64,000 nucleotides of DNA from an uncultured Bryobacteraceae bacterium (GCA_937924525.1 CALDSU010000008.1:534207-598206); one strand, 5' to 3'; positions 7,964-17,148 are shown, counted from the stretch's first letter. Translations and numbers: made by a program. The notes: generated by a model not told the origin, from the sequence alone.

Positions 7964-9970
7964 TCACGGCCTTGGCCGGGCGGCTGACGATTGGCCCAGC
8001 GCGCGCTTCCCTGCTTCCAGAAGCTCGATGATGCGGTCCGGATCGTAGACGCAGCCGGCCCACGTGCCCCCGCTGGCATCGGTCAGCGCGGCCCACAGGC
8101 GGGTGTCCGCCGGCAGGTCTTCGTCCGGCGCCAGTTCGGGATTCGGCGGGCGGGCGGCCAGTTCGCGATTGCCCCAGTCGACGCCGTGCACCTGTCCCGC
8201 CGCGCCGACCAGATTCACAGAGCCATCCAGCTTTCCCCGGTCGATCACGATCTCGATCAGGTCCCCATCGCGCACCTTGCCAATTGGGCCGCCGGCAAGC
8301 GCCTCCGGGGTCACGTGGCCGATACAGGCGCCGGTCGAGACGCCGCTGAACCTGGCGTCGGTGAGGACAGCGATTTCCTTGCCGAATTTCAGGTAACGCA
8401 GAGAAGAGGTGATTTGAAAGATCTCCTCCATGCCGGACCCCATCGGCCCGCGGCAGATCAGCACCAGGATCTCGCCCGGCTTCACGCGCTCGGGACCGGT
8501 GCTCTTGATGGCCGCGATGGCGTCTTTTTCGCGCCGGAACACGCGGGCGGGGCCGGTCTTGCGGTAGACCCCGTCGGGATCCACGACGGAAGGGTCGATC
8601 GCCGTGCTCTTGATCACCGAGCCGCCGGGGGCGAGATTCCCCTTCGGAAACGTGACCGTGGGGGTCAGCCCATGGGCGCGCGCCGCCTGCGGGTCCATGA
8701 TGACCAGATCGGGATCGACGCCGTCCCGGTCGCGCAGGATCTGGCGCAGTCGCGCGCGGCGCTCGGAGGTCTCCCACCAGTCCAGCATCGCGCCCAGCGT
8801 TTCGCCGGAGGCGGTGAGCACCCCGGTTTCCAGCAGGCCGGCGCGGCGCAGGTGCAGCATCACTTCCGGAACGCCGCCGGCGAGGAACACCTGGACGGTG
8901 GGATGGTAGCGCGGGCCATTCGGCAGCGCGTCGACCAGGCGCGGAATCTGGCGGTTGTAGCGGATCCAGTCGTCGACGGTGGGGCGCGGGAGACCCGCGG
9001 CGAACGCGATGGCCGGAATATGCAAAATCAGATTGGTGGAACCGCCGAACGCGGCGTGCGTGACCATCGCGTTCCGGACGGATTCCGGCGTAAGCAGGTC
9101 GCGCATGGTGAGACCGCGCGATTCCAGTTGCAGCACGGCGCGGGCGGAGCGGCGCGCCATGTCGGTCCAGATGTTGGCGCCCGAAGGAGCCAGCGCGGAA
9201 TGGGTGAGGCTCATGCCGAGCGCTTCGCCGACCACCTGCGAAGTCGCCGCCGTGCCGAGGAACTGGCAACCTCCCCCCGGCGAAGCGCAGGTGCGGCACA
9301 GCGCCTCTGCCGCGTCTTCGAACGAGATCTGGCCGTGGGCGTAACGCGCTCCCACAGACTGGACCACGCCGGCGTCCTCGCCCTGCTCCGGCAACAGCGT
9401 CACGCCGCCCGGCACCAGCACCGCGGGCAGGCGGTGCTGCGCCGCCAGGGCCATCATCATGGCCGGCAAACCCTTGTCGCAGGTGGCGACGCCGATCACG
9501 CCTCTGCGCGTGGGCAGCGAGCGGATGAGGCGCCGGAACACGATGGCGGCGTCGTTCCGGTACGGCAGGCTGTCGTACATGCCCGTGGTGCCCTGGGTGC
9601 GGCCGTCGCAGGGATCGGTGCAATAGCCCGCGAACGGCACCGCGCCGCGGGCGGCCAGTTCCTGGGCCGCGGCCTGCATCAGCAAACCAACTTCCCAGTG
9701 GCCGGTGTGGTAGCCGAGCGCCACCGGGGTTCCGTCGGCGGCCCGGACGCCGCCGTGCGTGCTGAGAATCAGGATTTCGTGGCCGCCGAGTTTTCGCGGG
9801 TCCCAGCCCATGCCCGCGTTCTGCGCCCACCCGAACAGGTCGCCCGAGGGTCGGTGCAGCAGCATTTCGGGAGTAATCGGCAGCGCACCCTCGGGGCCGG
9901 GGGCTTTCGAGCGCAAATCGTAGATCGAGGGGTCACCGCTATCCACCAGAGTTGCAAACCGGGAGGTCAT
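7964..9970 (-). CDS. yjhG: IlvD/Edd-family sugar-acid dehydratase, YjhG/YagF (D-xylonate dehydratase) type
   Basis: A 668-residue iron-sulfur dehydratase. It follows the YjhG/YagF subfamily closely rather than IlvD or Edd: the N-terminal block [20 protein letters not shown], then [49 protein letters not shown] and [20 protein letters not shown] are all in register. YjhG/YagF convert D-xylonate to 2-keto-3-deoxy-xylonate; the exact substrate here is inferred. Conserved cysteines for the cluster sit in the DPC, TCDKG and GGGC motifs. ATG 9970 is chosen over the TTG one codon upstream. The gene is divergent from the Fur-family gene, and its downstream neighbour is a pdxA relic on the opposite strand. 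Confidence 0.88.
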   Translation of the reverse strand: MTSRFATLVDSGDPSIYDLRSKAPGPEGALPITPEMLLHRPSGDLFGWAQNAGMGWDPRKLGGHEILILSTHGGVRAADGTPVALGYHTGHWEVGLLMQAAAQELAARGAVPFAGYCTDPCDGRTQGTTGMYDSLPYRNDAAIVFRRLIRSLPTRRGVIGVATCDKGLPAMMMALAAQHRLPAVLVPGGVTLLPEQGEDAGVVQSVGARYAHGQISFEDAAEALCRTCASPGGGCQFLGTAATSQVVGEALGMSLTHSALAPSGANIWTDMARRSARAVLQLESRGLTMRDLLTPESVRNAMVTHAAFGGSTNLILHIPAIAFAAGLPRPTVDDWIRYNRQIPRLVDALPNGPRYHPTVQVFLAGGVPEVMLHLRRAGLLETGVLTASGETLGAMLDWWETSERRARLRQILRDRDGVDPDLVIMDPQAARAHGLTPTVTFPKGNLAPGGSVIKSTAIDPSVVDPDGVYRKTGPARVFRREKDAIAAIKSTGPERVKPGEILVLICRGPMGSGMEEIFQITSSLRYLKFGKEIAVLTDARFSGVSTGACIGHVTPEALAGGPIGKVRDGDLIEIVIDRGKLDGSVNLVGAAGQVHGVDWGNRELAARPPNPELAPDEDLPADTRLWAALTDASGGTWAGCVYDPDRIIELLEAGKRALGQSSAARPRP

Positions 9971-10057
9971 CAACCGCGAGTGTAGCAGAGCGGCTTTCCG
10001 CAGCCTGAGAGATCCGTTTCGGCGGGAAAACCACGCAAAACGGACTGGGCCGGTTGC

Positions 10058-10063
10058 TAGAAT
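10058..10063 (+). promoter_or_regulatory. -10 element of the fur-family operon (extended, short leader)
   Basis: TAGAAT preceded by TGC forms an extended -10 box, ending 11 nt before ATG 10075. The predicted transcript would start only about 4-5 nt before the start codon. Confidence 0.45.
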
Positions 10064-10074
10064 GAAGTTTCATC

Positions 10075-10608
10075 ATGGCTTCCGCCAGCATCCGCGGTTC
10101 CCTGAAAGAGCGTGGCGTCCGCCTGACCCGGCAGCGCCAGATTCTCCTGGACCTGATCGACAAGTCGGGCAAACACCTGGACGCGGAAACGCTTTTCCAG
10201 TTGGCCAAACAGCAGGACGCGAAGCTGAATCGCGTCACCGTGTACCGGACGCTGAAACTGCTGAAAACCGGCGGGTTGATCGACGAACTGGACCTGATGC
10301 ACTACGGCGGGGACCAGCATTACTACGAGACCCGCATGAAGCAGGAGCACGCGCATATCATTTGCCTGCGCTGCGGGAAGGTGGAGGAGTTTTTCGGGGA
10401 GCCGCTCATGCGCCTGCGGCGGCAGATCGAATCGCATTTCGGATTCGAGATCCTGCTGGCGCGCACCGAGGTCGGCGGCTACTGCGCGAACTGCCAAGCC
10501 CAGCGCGCGCGGGAAGTGGAGGAAGCGCGGGGCCTCGCGGACGGGCGGGTGGACGAGGGGGAGACTCTTCCCGCGCCGCGCGCCAAACGCCGCCGCAAAC
10601 AGACATGA
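10075..10608 (+). CDS. Fur-family metal- or peroxide-responsive regulator
   Basis: A 177-residue transcription factor with the Fur winged helix: recognition helix NRVTVYRTLKLLKTGGLI (about residues 57-74), then the metal and dimer region HYYETR, HAHIICLRCGKVEEF and a second CxxC in YCANCQ (about residue 139). The two CxxC pairs match the structural zinc site, and the His/Glu cluster matches the regulatory site. A basic tail of about 30 residues (KRRRKQ) extends beyond the usual 140-150 residue length. Whether it senses iron, peroxide or zinc cannot be told from sequence. It overlaps the next gene by ATGA, so it is co-translated with a signalling phosphatase. Confidence 0.92.
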   Translation: MASASIRGSLKERGVRLTRQRQILLDLIDKSGKHLDAETLFQLAKQQDAKLNRVTVYRTLKLLKTGGLIDELDLMHYGGDQHYYETRMKQEHAHIICLRCGKVEEFFGEPLMRLRRQIESHFGFEILLARTEVGGYCANCQAQRAREVEEARGLADGRVDEGETLPAPRAKRRRKQT

Positions 10609-12377
10609 GTCCGGGAGCCCTGCCGCCGGCAGCGCCCTCCGCCGCCACGCTGATCGTGATCGACCCCAGCGGCAATCGCAGCACGGCGCAGGTGTCTTCC
10701 TTCCCCTTCCGGATCGGCCGCCATCCGGAAAACCAACTGGTGCTGCGGGACAACCGGGCCTCGCGGACGCACGCGCAGATCGTCTGGACGGACGGAGAGT
10801 ATTACGTGGAAGATCTGGCCAGCCGCCATGGCACGTACGTCAATGGCGTGCGGATTCAACGGCACAAACTCCGGCATGGCGACCGGATCGAGTTCGCGGC
10901 GCAGGAATCGTACCAGTTGGTGTTCCACTTGGCCGGAACGGCGTTTCATCAGTTGCTGGAGACGCTGCCCCCACTGGAGAAGGGAGCGAGCGCCCTGCCC
11001 CCGGACGCGGCCGGCAACCTCGCCAAACTGCGCGCGGTTATGGAGGTGGCGCGCGCGCTCCAGACTTCACTTTCTGTGAACGACGTGCTGGCGTCGGTGG
11101 TGGACGCCGCACTCCTGGTGACGGGCGCCGAGCGGGGTTTCCTCTTGTTGCGCGACGGGGACCGTCTGGAAGTGCGCGTGGCGCGCGACCGGCGGGGGAC
11201 TCCGCTGGCGGAAAGCGATTTGCGGGTGCCGCGCCGCCTGATCCGGCGCGCCCTGGAGACCCGGCGGGAACTGCTCTCGATGCAGTTCGACCCGCTGGGC
11301 GCCGAGGGGGTCAGCCCGGATCTCTCGGTAGCGGGTCTGGACCTGCGCGCCGTCGTTTGCGTCCCGCTCGTGCGCATTCGGATCGGCGCCAGCCAGGAGA
11401 CCAGCGCGCTCGACACCGCCGCGGACACGGTGGGCCTGCTCTACATGGATTCGCGGGCGGGGAACGCGGATCTGTCGGCCGGCAACCGGGAACTGTTGCA
11501 GACGCTGGCGCTGGAAGCGTCGACCATTCTCGAGAACGCGCGGCTGCTGGAGCAGGAACAGAGCCGCCGCAAGATCGAACAGGAACTGATGCTGGCCCGC
11601 GAAATCCAGCGCAGCCTGGCGCCGGCCCATCTGCCCCAAAGCGGATGGCTGCGCGCCTCCGGTTCGAGCGAACCCTCCTACCAGGTGAGCGGCGATTCCT
11701 ACGATCTGGTGCCCCTGGCGGATGGGCGCTGGGCGGCCGCGGTGGCCGACGTATCCGGCAAGGGCGTGAGTTCGGCGCTGCTGGCGTGTTTTCTGCAAGG
11801 GGCGTTTGCCTCGGCGGCCAAGACCGCGTCCGACCCGGCGACGATGATGGGGCTCATCAACCGTTTTCTGCATGAGCGCACCGGTGGCGAAAAGTATGCA
11901 ACGGTCTTCTGCGGAACGGTGAGGCGCGATGGCCGCCTGGATTATGTGAACGCCGGACACTGCCCGGCGATTCTGATTGCTCCGGACGGCCGCCTGGACG
12001 TCCTCGAAACGACCGGTTTTCCGGTAGGGCTCCTGCCCGACGCCGATTTCGAGGCTGATTCGCGGATGCTGCGGCCGGGTCATAAGATCGTGATCTACTC
12101 GGACGGTGTTTCCGAAGCGCACGGCCCCAAGGGGGAGTTCTACGGGACCGGCAGATTGCTCGGCGTCGCGCGGGCGCAGGCCGTGGCATCGGCCGAAGCG
12201 CTGCACGAGGCGATCCTCGACGACGTGGCCCGCTTCACCGAGGGCCGGCCGCAAGCCGACGACGTGACGCTGCTGGTGCTGGAGTATCAGCCCGGCGAGA
12301 CGCCCTGCCCCGAGCCGGCGGCTGGAGCGGGCTCGGCGCGATCCGATACAATCGGGAAGAATTGCCCGCGCAAGTGA
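10605..12377 (+). CDS. FHA-GAF-SpoIIE (PP2C-type) signalling phosphatase
   Basis: A 590-residue cytoplasmic protein with three modules. An FHA domain (about 15-100; GRHPENQLVLRDNRASRTHA and HGTYVNG) binds phosphothreonine peptides. A GAF sensor domain (about 140-320) is followed by a helical linker. A SpoIIE/RsbU-type PP2C domain (about 345-560) carries VADVSGKG, GHCPAIL, YSDGVSEA and ADDVTLLVLEY. The metal-binding Asp residues in the last motifs are present. Such proteins usually control anti-sigma antagonists or Ser/Thr kinase pathways. ATG 10605 overlaps the preceding stop as ATGA. The end overlaps the next gene by 16 nt. No kinase or anti-sigma partner is nearby. Confidence 0.92.
   Translation: MSPGALPPAAPSAATLIVIDPSGNRSTAQVSSFPFRIGRHPENQLVLRDNRASRTHAQIVWTDGEYYVEDLASRHGTYVNGVRIQRHKLRHGDRIEFAAQESYQLVFHLAGTAFHQLLETLPPLEKGASALPPDAAGNLAKLRAVMEVARALQTSLSVNDVLASVVDAALLVTGAERGFLLLRDGDRLEVRVARDRRGTPLAESDLRVPRRLIRRALETRRELLSMQFDPLGAEGVSPDLSVAGLDLRAVVCVPLVRIRIGASQETSALDTAADTVGLLYMDSRAGNADLSAGNRELLQTLALEASTILENARLLEQEQSRRKIEQELMLAREIQRSLAPAHLPQSGWLRASGSSEPSYQVSGDSYDLVPLADGRWAAAVADVSGKGVSSALLACFLQGAFASAAKTASDPATMMGLINRFLHERTGGEKYATVFCGTVRRDGRLDYVNAGHCPAILIAPDGRLDVLETTGFPVGLLPDADFEADSRMLRPGHKIVIYSDGVSEAHGPKGEFYGTGRLLGVARAQAVASAEALHEAILDDVARFTEGRPQADDVTLLVLEYQPGETPCPEPAAGAGSARSDTIGKNCPRK
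12347..12352 (+). promoter_or_regulatory. Possible internal -10 element before the glycosyltransferase pair
   Basis: TACAAT ends 9 nt before the TTG at 12362, within the end of the phosphatase gene. It could give the glycosyltransferases a separate, leaderless transcript. Confidence 0.4.
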
Positions 12378-13363
12378 CGGTTGCCATCCCCACCCTGACC
12401 GCGGGTGCGGCTCTGACGCGCTGTGTGGAAGCGCTGGCGCGGCAGACCTATCGCAGCTTTGAAATCGTGGTCGTGGATAACGGCGGCGCGGGGGCGGCGC
12501 GCCGGCGTTTACGGGGCTGGGACGTGGTGATCCTGGAGAACCCCGGCAACGCAGGCTTCGGCGCGGCGGTGAACCAGGCGTGGCGAACGGGCGCCGGACC
12601 TTACCTGGCGGTGCTGAACGACGACACCGAACCCTGCCCGCGCTGGCTGGGTGCGCTGGTGGAGGCCATCGAGCAGCACGCACGGGTCGGCATGTGCGCT
12701 TCGCGCGTCCTGCTGGCGGGCGAGGCACTGGTGGATTCCGCGGGAATGAGACTGTGCCGCGACGGCAGCAGCCGGCAGCGGGGGCATCGCGAACCGCCGG
12801 GAGCATGGGAGCAGCCAGATGAAGCGCTCTGCCCCAGCGGATCGGCCGCTCTCTACCGGAGGCAAATGATCGACGAAATCGGCGGCTTCGACGAATCGTT
12901 CTTCCTCTATTGCGAGGACACGGACCTGGGACTCCGCGCGCGTTGGGCGGGCTGGCGGTGCGTGTATGTCCCGGACGCCGTGGTCGAGCACGCGTATTCG
13001 CAGACCGCCGGACTGGCGTCCGCGCTGAAGGCCTACCTGGTGGAACGGAACCGACTTCAGGTGGCCATCAAGAATTTGCCGGCCCGGTGGCTGTGGCAGG
13101 CGCCGGCCGTGACGCTGGCCCGCTATGCGTGGCATCTTTGGTGGTTGCGGCGAGGACGCGGGAAGACGTCCGAGTACGCCGCCGCGGGCGGGTCGGTGGC
13201 GGCGCTGGGTTGGATGATCGTGAAAGCTCACGCCGCGGTGGCATGGCGATTGCCCCGCCTGCTGCGGCAGCGAAGGGGGCGGTTGAACCGGATTTCCCCG
13301 GGAGAGTTTGCCCGGCAACTGGCGGCTTGGGAAATCAGCGCCCGGGAGGTCGCGTCGTTATGA
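12362..13363 (+). CDS. GT2 glycosyltransferase, rhamnosyltransferase-like
   Basis: A 333-residue inverting glycosyltransferase with a GT-A fold: nucleotide-binding start VAIPTLTAGAALTRCVEALARQ, the metal-binding region LNDDTEP (about residue 87), and the acceptor-side block GGFDESFFLYCEDTDLGLRARWAGW (about 177-200), typical of the WbbL/RfbN rhamnosyltransferase group. Residues 220-300 contain an amphipathic region that may touch the membrane. The TTG at 12362 gives the listed start; GTG at 12374 is an equally good alternative. It overlaps the next glycosyltransferase by ATGA. The target, probably cell-surface polysaccharide, is not shown by the sequence. Confidence 0.85.
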   Translation: MPAQVTVAIPTLTAGAALTRCVEALARQTYRSFEIVVVDNGGAGAARRRLRGWDVVILENPGNAGFGAAVNQAWRTGAGPYLAVLNDDTEPCPRWLGALVEAIEQHARVGMCASRVLLAGEALVDSAGMRLCRDGSSRQRGHREPPGAWEQPDEALCPSGSAALYRRQMIDEIGGFDESFFLYCEDTDLGLRARWAGWRCVYVPDAVVEHAYSQTAGLASALKAYLVERNRLQVAIKNLPARWLWQAPAVTLARYAWHLWWLRRGRGKTSEYAAAGGSVAALGWMIVKAHAAVAWRLPRLLRQRRGRLNRISPGEFARQLAAWEISAREVASL

Positions 13364-14097
13364 GGTCCCCGGCGCCCGCCGCGGCGGCGGGTCGCGACTC
13401 CCTGCTGATCGTCGTGCCGGCTTTCAACGAAGAGGGCGCCATCGGACACGTGGTGCGCGGCATCCGGGAGGCTCTGCCTGGCGTGCCCGTGCTGGTGATC
13501 GACGATTGTTCGCTGGACGGCACCGTCGCGGCGGCGCGGGCCGCCGGCGCGCACATCCTTCCCCTCCCTCACCACCTCGGTCTTGGCGGGTGCGTCCAGG
13601 CCGGCTACCGCCTGGCTTACGAACTCGGCTATCAGTACGTGATTCGCGTGGATGGCGACGGGCAGCACGACCCGGCCGACATCCCCGCTCTTCTCACCGC
13701 CCTGAAGGTATCCGGCGCCGAAATGGTGATCGGTTCGCGCTTCCTCACCGGCAACCGGGAATACTCCAGCCTGCTGCGTTCGCTGGGGATCCGGTTTTTC
13801 CGCCTCGTCCTGCGGCCGATCCTGGGCAAGTGGGTGCACGACCCGACCTCCGGGTTCGTGGGCGTAAACCGGCGGGCGCTCGAAGTGTTTTCCAAGAGCT
13901 TTCCCCTCGAATACCCCGAGATTGAAGCGCTGGTGGTCTTGCAGCGGAAGCGCTTCCGTTTTCAGGAGGTGCCCTGCCGTATCCGACCGCGCATGGCGGG
14001 CCGCTCTTCCATCACGCCCGTCCGATCGATGTATTACATCCTGCACGTCCTGCTGGGGGTGCTGGTGAACGTGCTGAGGCTGAAGCCAAAGCCGTAG
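13360..14097 (+). CDS. GT2 glycosyltransferase, dolichol/undecaprenyl-phosphate sugar transferase type
   Basis: A 245-residue protein of the DPM1/ArnC class that loads a sugar onto a polyprenyl phosphate. Motifs are VVPAFNEEGAIGHVV at the start, VIDDCSLDGT, the metal site VDGDGQHDP (about residue 98-106) and SGFVGVNRRALEVF. One hydrophobic C-terminal segment (about 222-240, ILHVLLGVLVNVL) could anchor it; ArnC-type proteins have two, so it is closer to the short DPM1-like group. ATG 13360 overlaps the preceding stop as ATGA. Together with the previous gene it suggests stepwise assembly of a lipid-linked surface sugar. Confidence 0.87.
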   Translation: MRSPAPAAAAGRDSLLIVVPAFNEEGAIGHVVRGIREALPGVPVLVIDDCSLDGTVAAARAAGAHILPLPHHLGLGGCVQAGYRLAYELGYQYVIRVDGDGQHDPADIPALLTALKVSGAEMVIGSRFLTGNREYSSLLRSLGIRFFRLVLRPILGKWVHDPTSGFVGVNRRALEVFSKSFPLEYPEIEALVVLQRKRFRFQEVPCRIRPRMAGRSSITPVRSMYYILHVLLGVLVNVLRLKPKP

Positions 14098-14120
14098 CCG
14101 GACGCGACGCCTCCGCACAA

Positions 14121-14179
14121 AGAAAAAACCGCATCCTTCACGGCGAGGAGACCAACTCGCGCCGGAAGCAATGCGGTTT
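14121..14179 (-). terminator. Intrinsic terminator reading leftward
   Basis: On the minus strand AAACCGCAT (14179-14171) pairs with ATGCGGTTT (14134-14126). A nested stem of CGGCGCGAG with CTCGCCG closes most of the loop, and the transcript ends in a T-run. There is no minus-strand gene just upstream of it, so it points to an untranslated RNA or a long leader read from the right. Confidence 0.6.
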
Positions 14180-14333
14180 GCCCCAAGGCAGGGCGAAGGA
14201 TCTGGAACCGGTCTGGCCAGGGAGAGCCGGTCTCGCTGCCGGTCACCAACCGGGAACTCCGCATCCGTCGCGATTCCCGGGACCCCTTCCCAGAGCCGCT
14301 ACCGAGGACCCAACGACACTGAAGTTACAGCCT

Positions 14334-14359
14334 GCCCGGCTCTTCCTCGCCGGGCCTTT
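14334..14359 (+). terminator. Hairpin reading rightward
   Basis: GCCCGGC (14334-14340) pairs with GCCGGGC (14349-14355) around an 8-nt loop, followed by CTTTC. It may end the plus-strand operon of the two glycosyltransferases, or a plus-strand RNA. Confidence 0.45.
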
Positions 14360-14391
14360 CATACATCAAGCTATGAAATCGAATCAAGCCC

Positions 14392-14516
14392 AAAAAAACC
14401 CCTCTGTTGCAACCAACAAGCGATCAGTGAGGTACATCGCTTCAAACAACCGGCTCCCGCAAGCACGTTGTTCCGTCACTCACCGGTAGCATCGCCTGTC
14501 TAGTCACAACAGAGGG
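14392..14516 (-). ncRNA. Candidate structured small RNA with intrinsic terminator
   Basis: On the minus strand a perfect 10-bp stem, CCCTCTGTTG (14516-14507) with CAACAGAGGG (14409-14400), closes a 97-nt interior and is followed at once by seven T residues (14398-14392). Inside are further pairings: AACAAC with GTTGTT, and GTGAG with CTCAC. This long bulged hairpin ending in a T-tract is how many small RNAs look. A promoter-like pair lies 35-60 nt upstream. I do not recognise an Rfam family with confidence. It is not RNase P, which is at 2985-3352, and it shows no tmRNA or SRP motif. Confidence 0.45.
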
Positions 14517-14550
14517 CAGGTTGAAAAGCACTTCTACCGATTCGCCAGTC

Positions 14551-14579
14551 ATCTTAGCATCGCGGATGCCACTTTGAAA
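14551..14579 (-). promoter_or_regulatory. Candidate promoter for the 14.4 kb RNA
   Basis: On the minus strand TTTCAA (14579-14574) and TAAGAT (14556-14551) are 17 nt apart, the optimal sigma-70 spacing. The predicted start near 14543 would produce an RNA of about 150 nt ending at the T-tract at 14392. Confidence 0.4.
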
Positions 14580-14672
14580 AGTCCGTAAGTGATTGATTTT
14601 GCGTAATCCAATTTGTGCAGATGGGCTGGTTTGGTGCGGCGGGTGTGTCCATATGACACAATCGGAGACGGA

Positions 14673-16058
14673 ATGAGTCGCCTGCTGTGGCTCCTGCCGG
14701 TCCTGGCCGGCGGCGGGCTGCCAATCTGGGCGCAATCGGCGCCCCCTTCTGGATCCATATCGTCCCAGGAAGAGTTTTTCGATATTTATGCGGAGCATCC
14801 CCGCCTGTTTCTGGGCTCGCAGCGTCTGCGTTTGCTTCGCCGGGAGCGGGAGCGCCGCACCATGCGCTGGCTGCAATTTGAGACCCTTGTCACCGGCGGG
14901 GCGCCGATGCCTGAACCCGGGTTCGCCTACGCGCTGTTTTACCAGGTGAGCGGCGACGTAGTCATCGGCCAGAAGGCGGTGGATTGGGCGCTGTCGCCCA
15001 GGGCTGCCGACCTGCGCCAACTGGCGCTGGTGTTCGATTGGTGCCAGCCGTTGCTGGATGATCGGGACCGGGAGGCGCTGGCGGCGAGACTGCGCGCCCG
15101 GGCCGACGAACTCGAGAAAGATTCGTCCCTGCCAGCGCGGCGAAGCCGGGTTTTGGCCATGGCCGCCCTGGCTGGCCATAACTCCTTTCGCCCGAACCGA
15201 TTCTTTGAGAACCTGGTGAAGCAGTGGTGGCGGGGACAGATCGCGCCCGCCCTCAAAGCCGGCCGGGACGCGATCCCCCGCGACGATTCGTTCCCGCTGC
15301 TGGAGATCCTGCATGTGGTGCGCGACAACTTGCAGATCGACCTCCGCGAGGACGTCCCGTTCTGGTTCAAGGAACTCCCGATCTACCATCTGCTCAGCTA
15401 TTACCCGGCCAGCTATCCCGCCGCGGAAAACGAATACCGGATCCCCGCCCTCAAGCGCCTGGGGGAACCTGATACCCGGCGCGCCCTGTTCTCGCGCGCG
15501 GCGGAGCTGGCCATGGTGGCGTTTGAAACCAACGCCCCGGAAACCCAGGTGCTGCAAGGCTGGCTGATGCACGACCGGTTTCTGCTGCGAGGCGCCCTGG
15601 GGATTCCCTACGAGTTTCTCTGGGCTAATCCTTACCAGCCGGGCCTCAGCTACTATCACATCCCGCTGGTGCACCATGATCCGAAATTTGGCCGCCTGTT
15701 CGTGCGCTCCTCGTGGGAGGAGGATGCGGTCTGGCTGGGGTATTGGGATGGCCAACTGCAAACCTTTCAGGACGGGAGCCCGGCCAATCTGAAGTTGGAC
15801 GCCTCCCAGCCCCCCCTGTCGTTCCCGGACGTCCTGGTCGCGACGGCGGGGCTGGCGGCCCGGTGCGAGATCCGCCTGGAGGAAGACCAGGACCTGCTGA
15901 TCGTCGGACTGAAACCGCACACCCGTTACGAGTTTGAAGTGGAGAACCTCGAGCTGTTTGAAATGAAATCCGACGCGGGCGGAATCGTCCACCTGAAGCT
16001 TCCGCGCAACAAGAGCCTCGATGTCCGCGCGCGCGAGGCGGCCGCCGGGCAGTCGTAA
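14673..16058 (+). CDS. Secreted heparinase II/III-like or alginate-lyase-like protein
   Basis: A 461-residue secreted protein. ATG 14673 follows GGAGA and begins a signal peptide (residues 1-22, ending PIWAQS). The N-terminal two thirds are helical, with RLFLGSQRLRLLRRERERR and a Trp/Arg-rich toroid-like region. The last third is beta-rich, with VRSSWEEDAVWLGYWDG, which resembles the beta-sandwich of the heparinase II/III superfamily. That family cleaves acidic polysaccharides by beta-elimination. I cannot point to the catalytic Tyr and His with certainty, so the substrate and activity are open. It is convergent with the next gene. Confidence 0.6.
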   Translation: MSRLLWLLPVLAGGGLPIWAQSAPPSGSISSQEEFFDIYAEHPRLFLGSQRLRLLRRERERRTMRWLQFETLVTGGAPMPEPGFAYALFYQVSGDVVIGQKAVDWALSPRAADLRQLALVFDWCQPLLDDRDREALAARLRARADELEKDSSLPARRSRVLAMAALAGHNSFRPNRFFENLVKQWWRGQIAPALKAGRDAIPRDDSFPLLEILHVVRDNLQIDLREDVPFWFKELPIYHLLSYYPASYPAAENEYRIPALKRLGEPDTRRALFSRAAELAMVAFETNAPETQVLQGWLMHDRFLLRGALGIPYEFLWANPYQPGLSYYHIPLVHHDPKFGRLFVRSSWEEDAVWLGYWDGQLQTFQDGSPANLKLDASQPPLSFPDVLVATAGLAARCEIRLEEDQDLLIVGLKPHTRYEFEVENLELFEMKSDAGGIVHLKLPRNKSLDVRAREAAAGQS

Positions 16059-16074
16059 GCGGAACCTGGCCCGA

Positions 16075-17148
16075 CTAGCGTTTCGGCAGCGTGATGGTGG
16101 TGCTGACGGCGGCTTCGGCCGGCTTCAACTCTCCGCTGGGGCTGCGGCGGCTGACGTCGGTCGCCGATTGCTTAATCTGGCGCCCCTCGGCATCGGTGGA
16201 CACGATCGTCGTTTCCGCCACTCGCTCGAAGTTGCCGAACCGGCTGGGGTCGTTGGGCATCCGCTGCCGCACGCTGGTGACTTCCGAGATCGTGCCGTCC
16301 GCCGCCAGCGTGCGTTCCCGCAACACCTGCTGCTGCAATCGCGGCGCGGTGGCGTTGGCGTCGGCCGCGTATCCGACGCCGCGCCCATACACGTCCACCT
16401 CTTCGACCAGGCCGCCATCGGCTTTCCTGGTGACCGTCCCGACCGTCCGGGTGGAGAGTTGCAGTTTGCCGTCCGGACCCGCGATGTAGATGGTGGAATC
16501 GGTGGTTTCCTGGTTGCCCCGCGCGGTTTTCACCATGCTCTGGGTGGAGGCGACATTGAGATTGCCGTTCAGGTCCCGTTGATAGGTGGTCGCCTCGACC
16601 TCGGCGCCGGACTGAGTTTTCCGCTCCAGGCGGGAGGTCTTCTCGACCAGTTCCAGGCCGCCATTCAGGGTGCCGCGCTGGACCGTGGTCACGCTCTGCG
16701 TCCGGTCGCCCTGCTCGCGGATCTCGGTGACCGAGCGTTCCTGCAACTGGGGTCTGCCGTTCAGGTCCTCCCGGTATACGGAATTCAGAATGGTCTTCGA
16801 ACCATCCGGATTCACCCGCTCCTCGATGCGGACGCGCTCGGCGGGTCCCGGATTGCCGTTGGCGTCGAAGCGGCGCACCACGCGTTCCACCGTCCGGTTG
16901 CCCCGCCCATCATCGCTGAGGACTTTGTCTTCCGCGGACTCGAGCGGCACGCGCCGCCCGTTGATCGAGCGCGTCGTTTCCACCTTCTGACTGCCCGAGG
17001 GCGAGGAGCGCTCCGCGTACGACGCCGCTTCCACGCGGCGGCCGTTCGGATCGACGGTAAACGTGGTCGTCTGTTGCGTACGTTGCTGACCCAAGGCTGC
17101 CGCCAGCATCGCCGCTCCCAACGCGAAGAACCGGCTGGTACCCTTCAT
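16075..17148 (-). CDS. Secreted protein of unknown function with degenerate beta-strand repeats
   Basis: A 357-residue protein with a signal peptide (residues 1-20, FFALGAAMLAAALGQ). The rest is polar, Thr/Val/Arg/Glu-rich and built from short alternating strands with Asn-Gly or Asp-Gly turns: PNGRRVEAAS, INGRRVPLES, DANGNPGPAERV, DLNGRPQLQERSV, DLNGNLNVAS, GPDGKLQLSTRTV. The units recur about every 25-35 residues, like a long flat beta-solenoid or single-layer sheet. ATG 17148 is chosen because it follows GAAGG and opens the signal peptide. No enzyme motif is visible. It is divergent from miaB. Confidence 0.7.
   Translation of the reverse strand: MKGTSRFFALGAAMLAAALGQQRTQQTTTFTVDPNGRRVEAASYAERSSPSGSQKVETTRSINGRRVPLESAEDKVLSDDGRGNRTVERVVRRFDANGNPGPAERVRIEERVNPDGSKTILNSVYREDLNGRPQLQERSVTEIREQGDRTQSVTTVQRGTLNGGLELVEKTSRLERKTQSGAEVEATTYQRDLNGNLNVASTQSMVKTARGNQETTDSTIYIAGPDGKLQLSTRTVGTVTRKADGGLVEEVDVYGRGVGYAADANATAPRLQQQVLRERTLAADGTISEVTSVRQRMPNDPSRFGNFERVAETTIVSTDAEGRQIKQSATDVSRRSPSGELKPAEAAVSTTITLPKR

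Noticed and set aside
7964..9970. Branched-chain amino-acid enzyme IlvD
   Set aside because: The length (668) and the RPSGDLFG and GGGCQFLG blocks follow YjhG/YagF rather than IlvD.
7991..9985. 664-residue plus-strand frame
   Set aside because: It is antisense to the YjhG-type dehydratase; composition is Arg/Ala/Gly-rich without domains.
14150..14355. Firm call of 6S RNA on the plus strand
   Set aside because: Only a 12-nt resemblance to the 3' part of the E. coli RNA was found, and the closing stem and central bubble could not be drawn convincingly.
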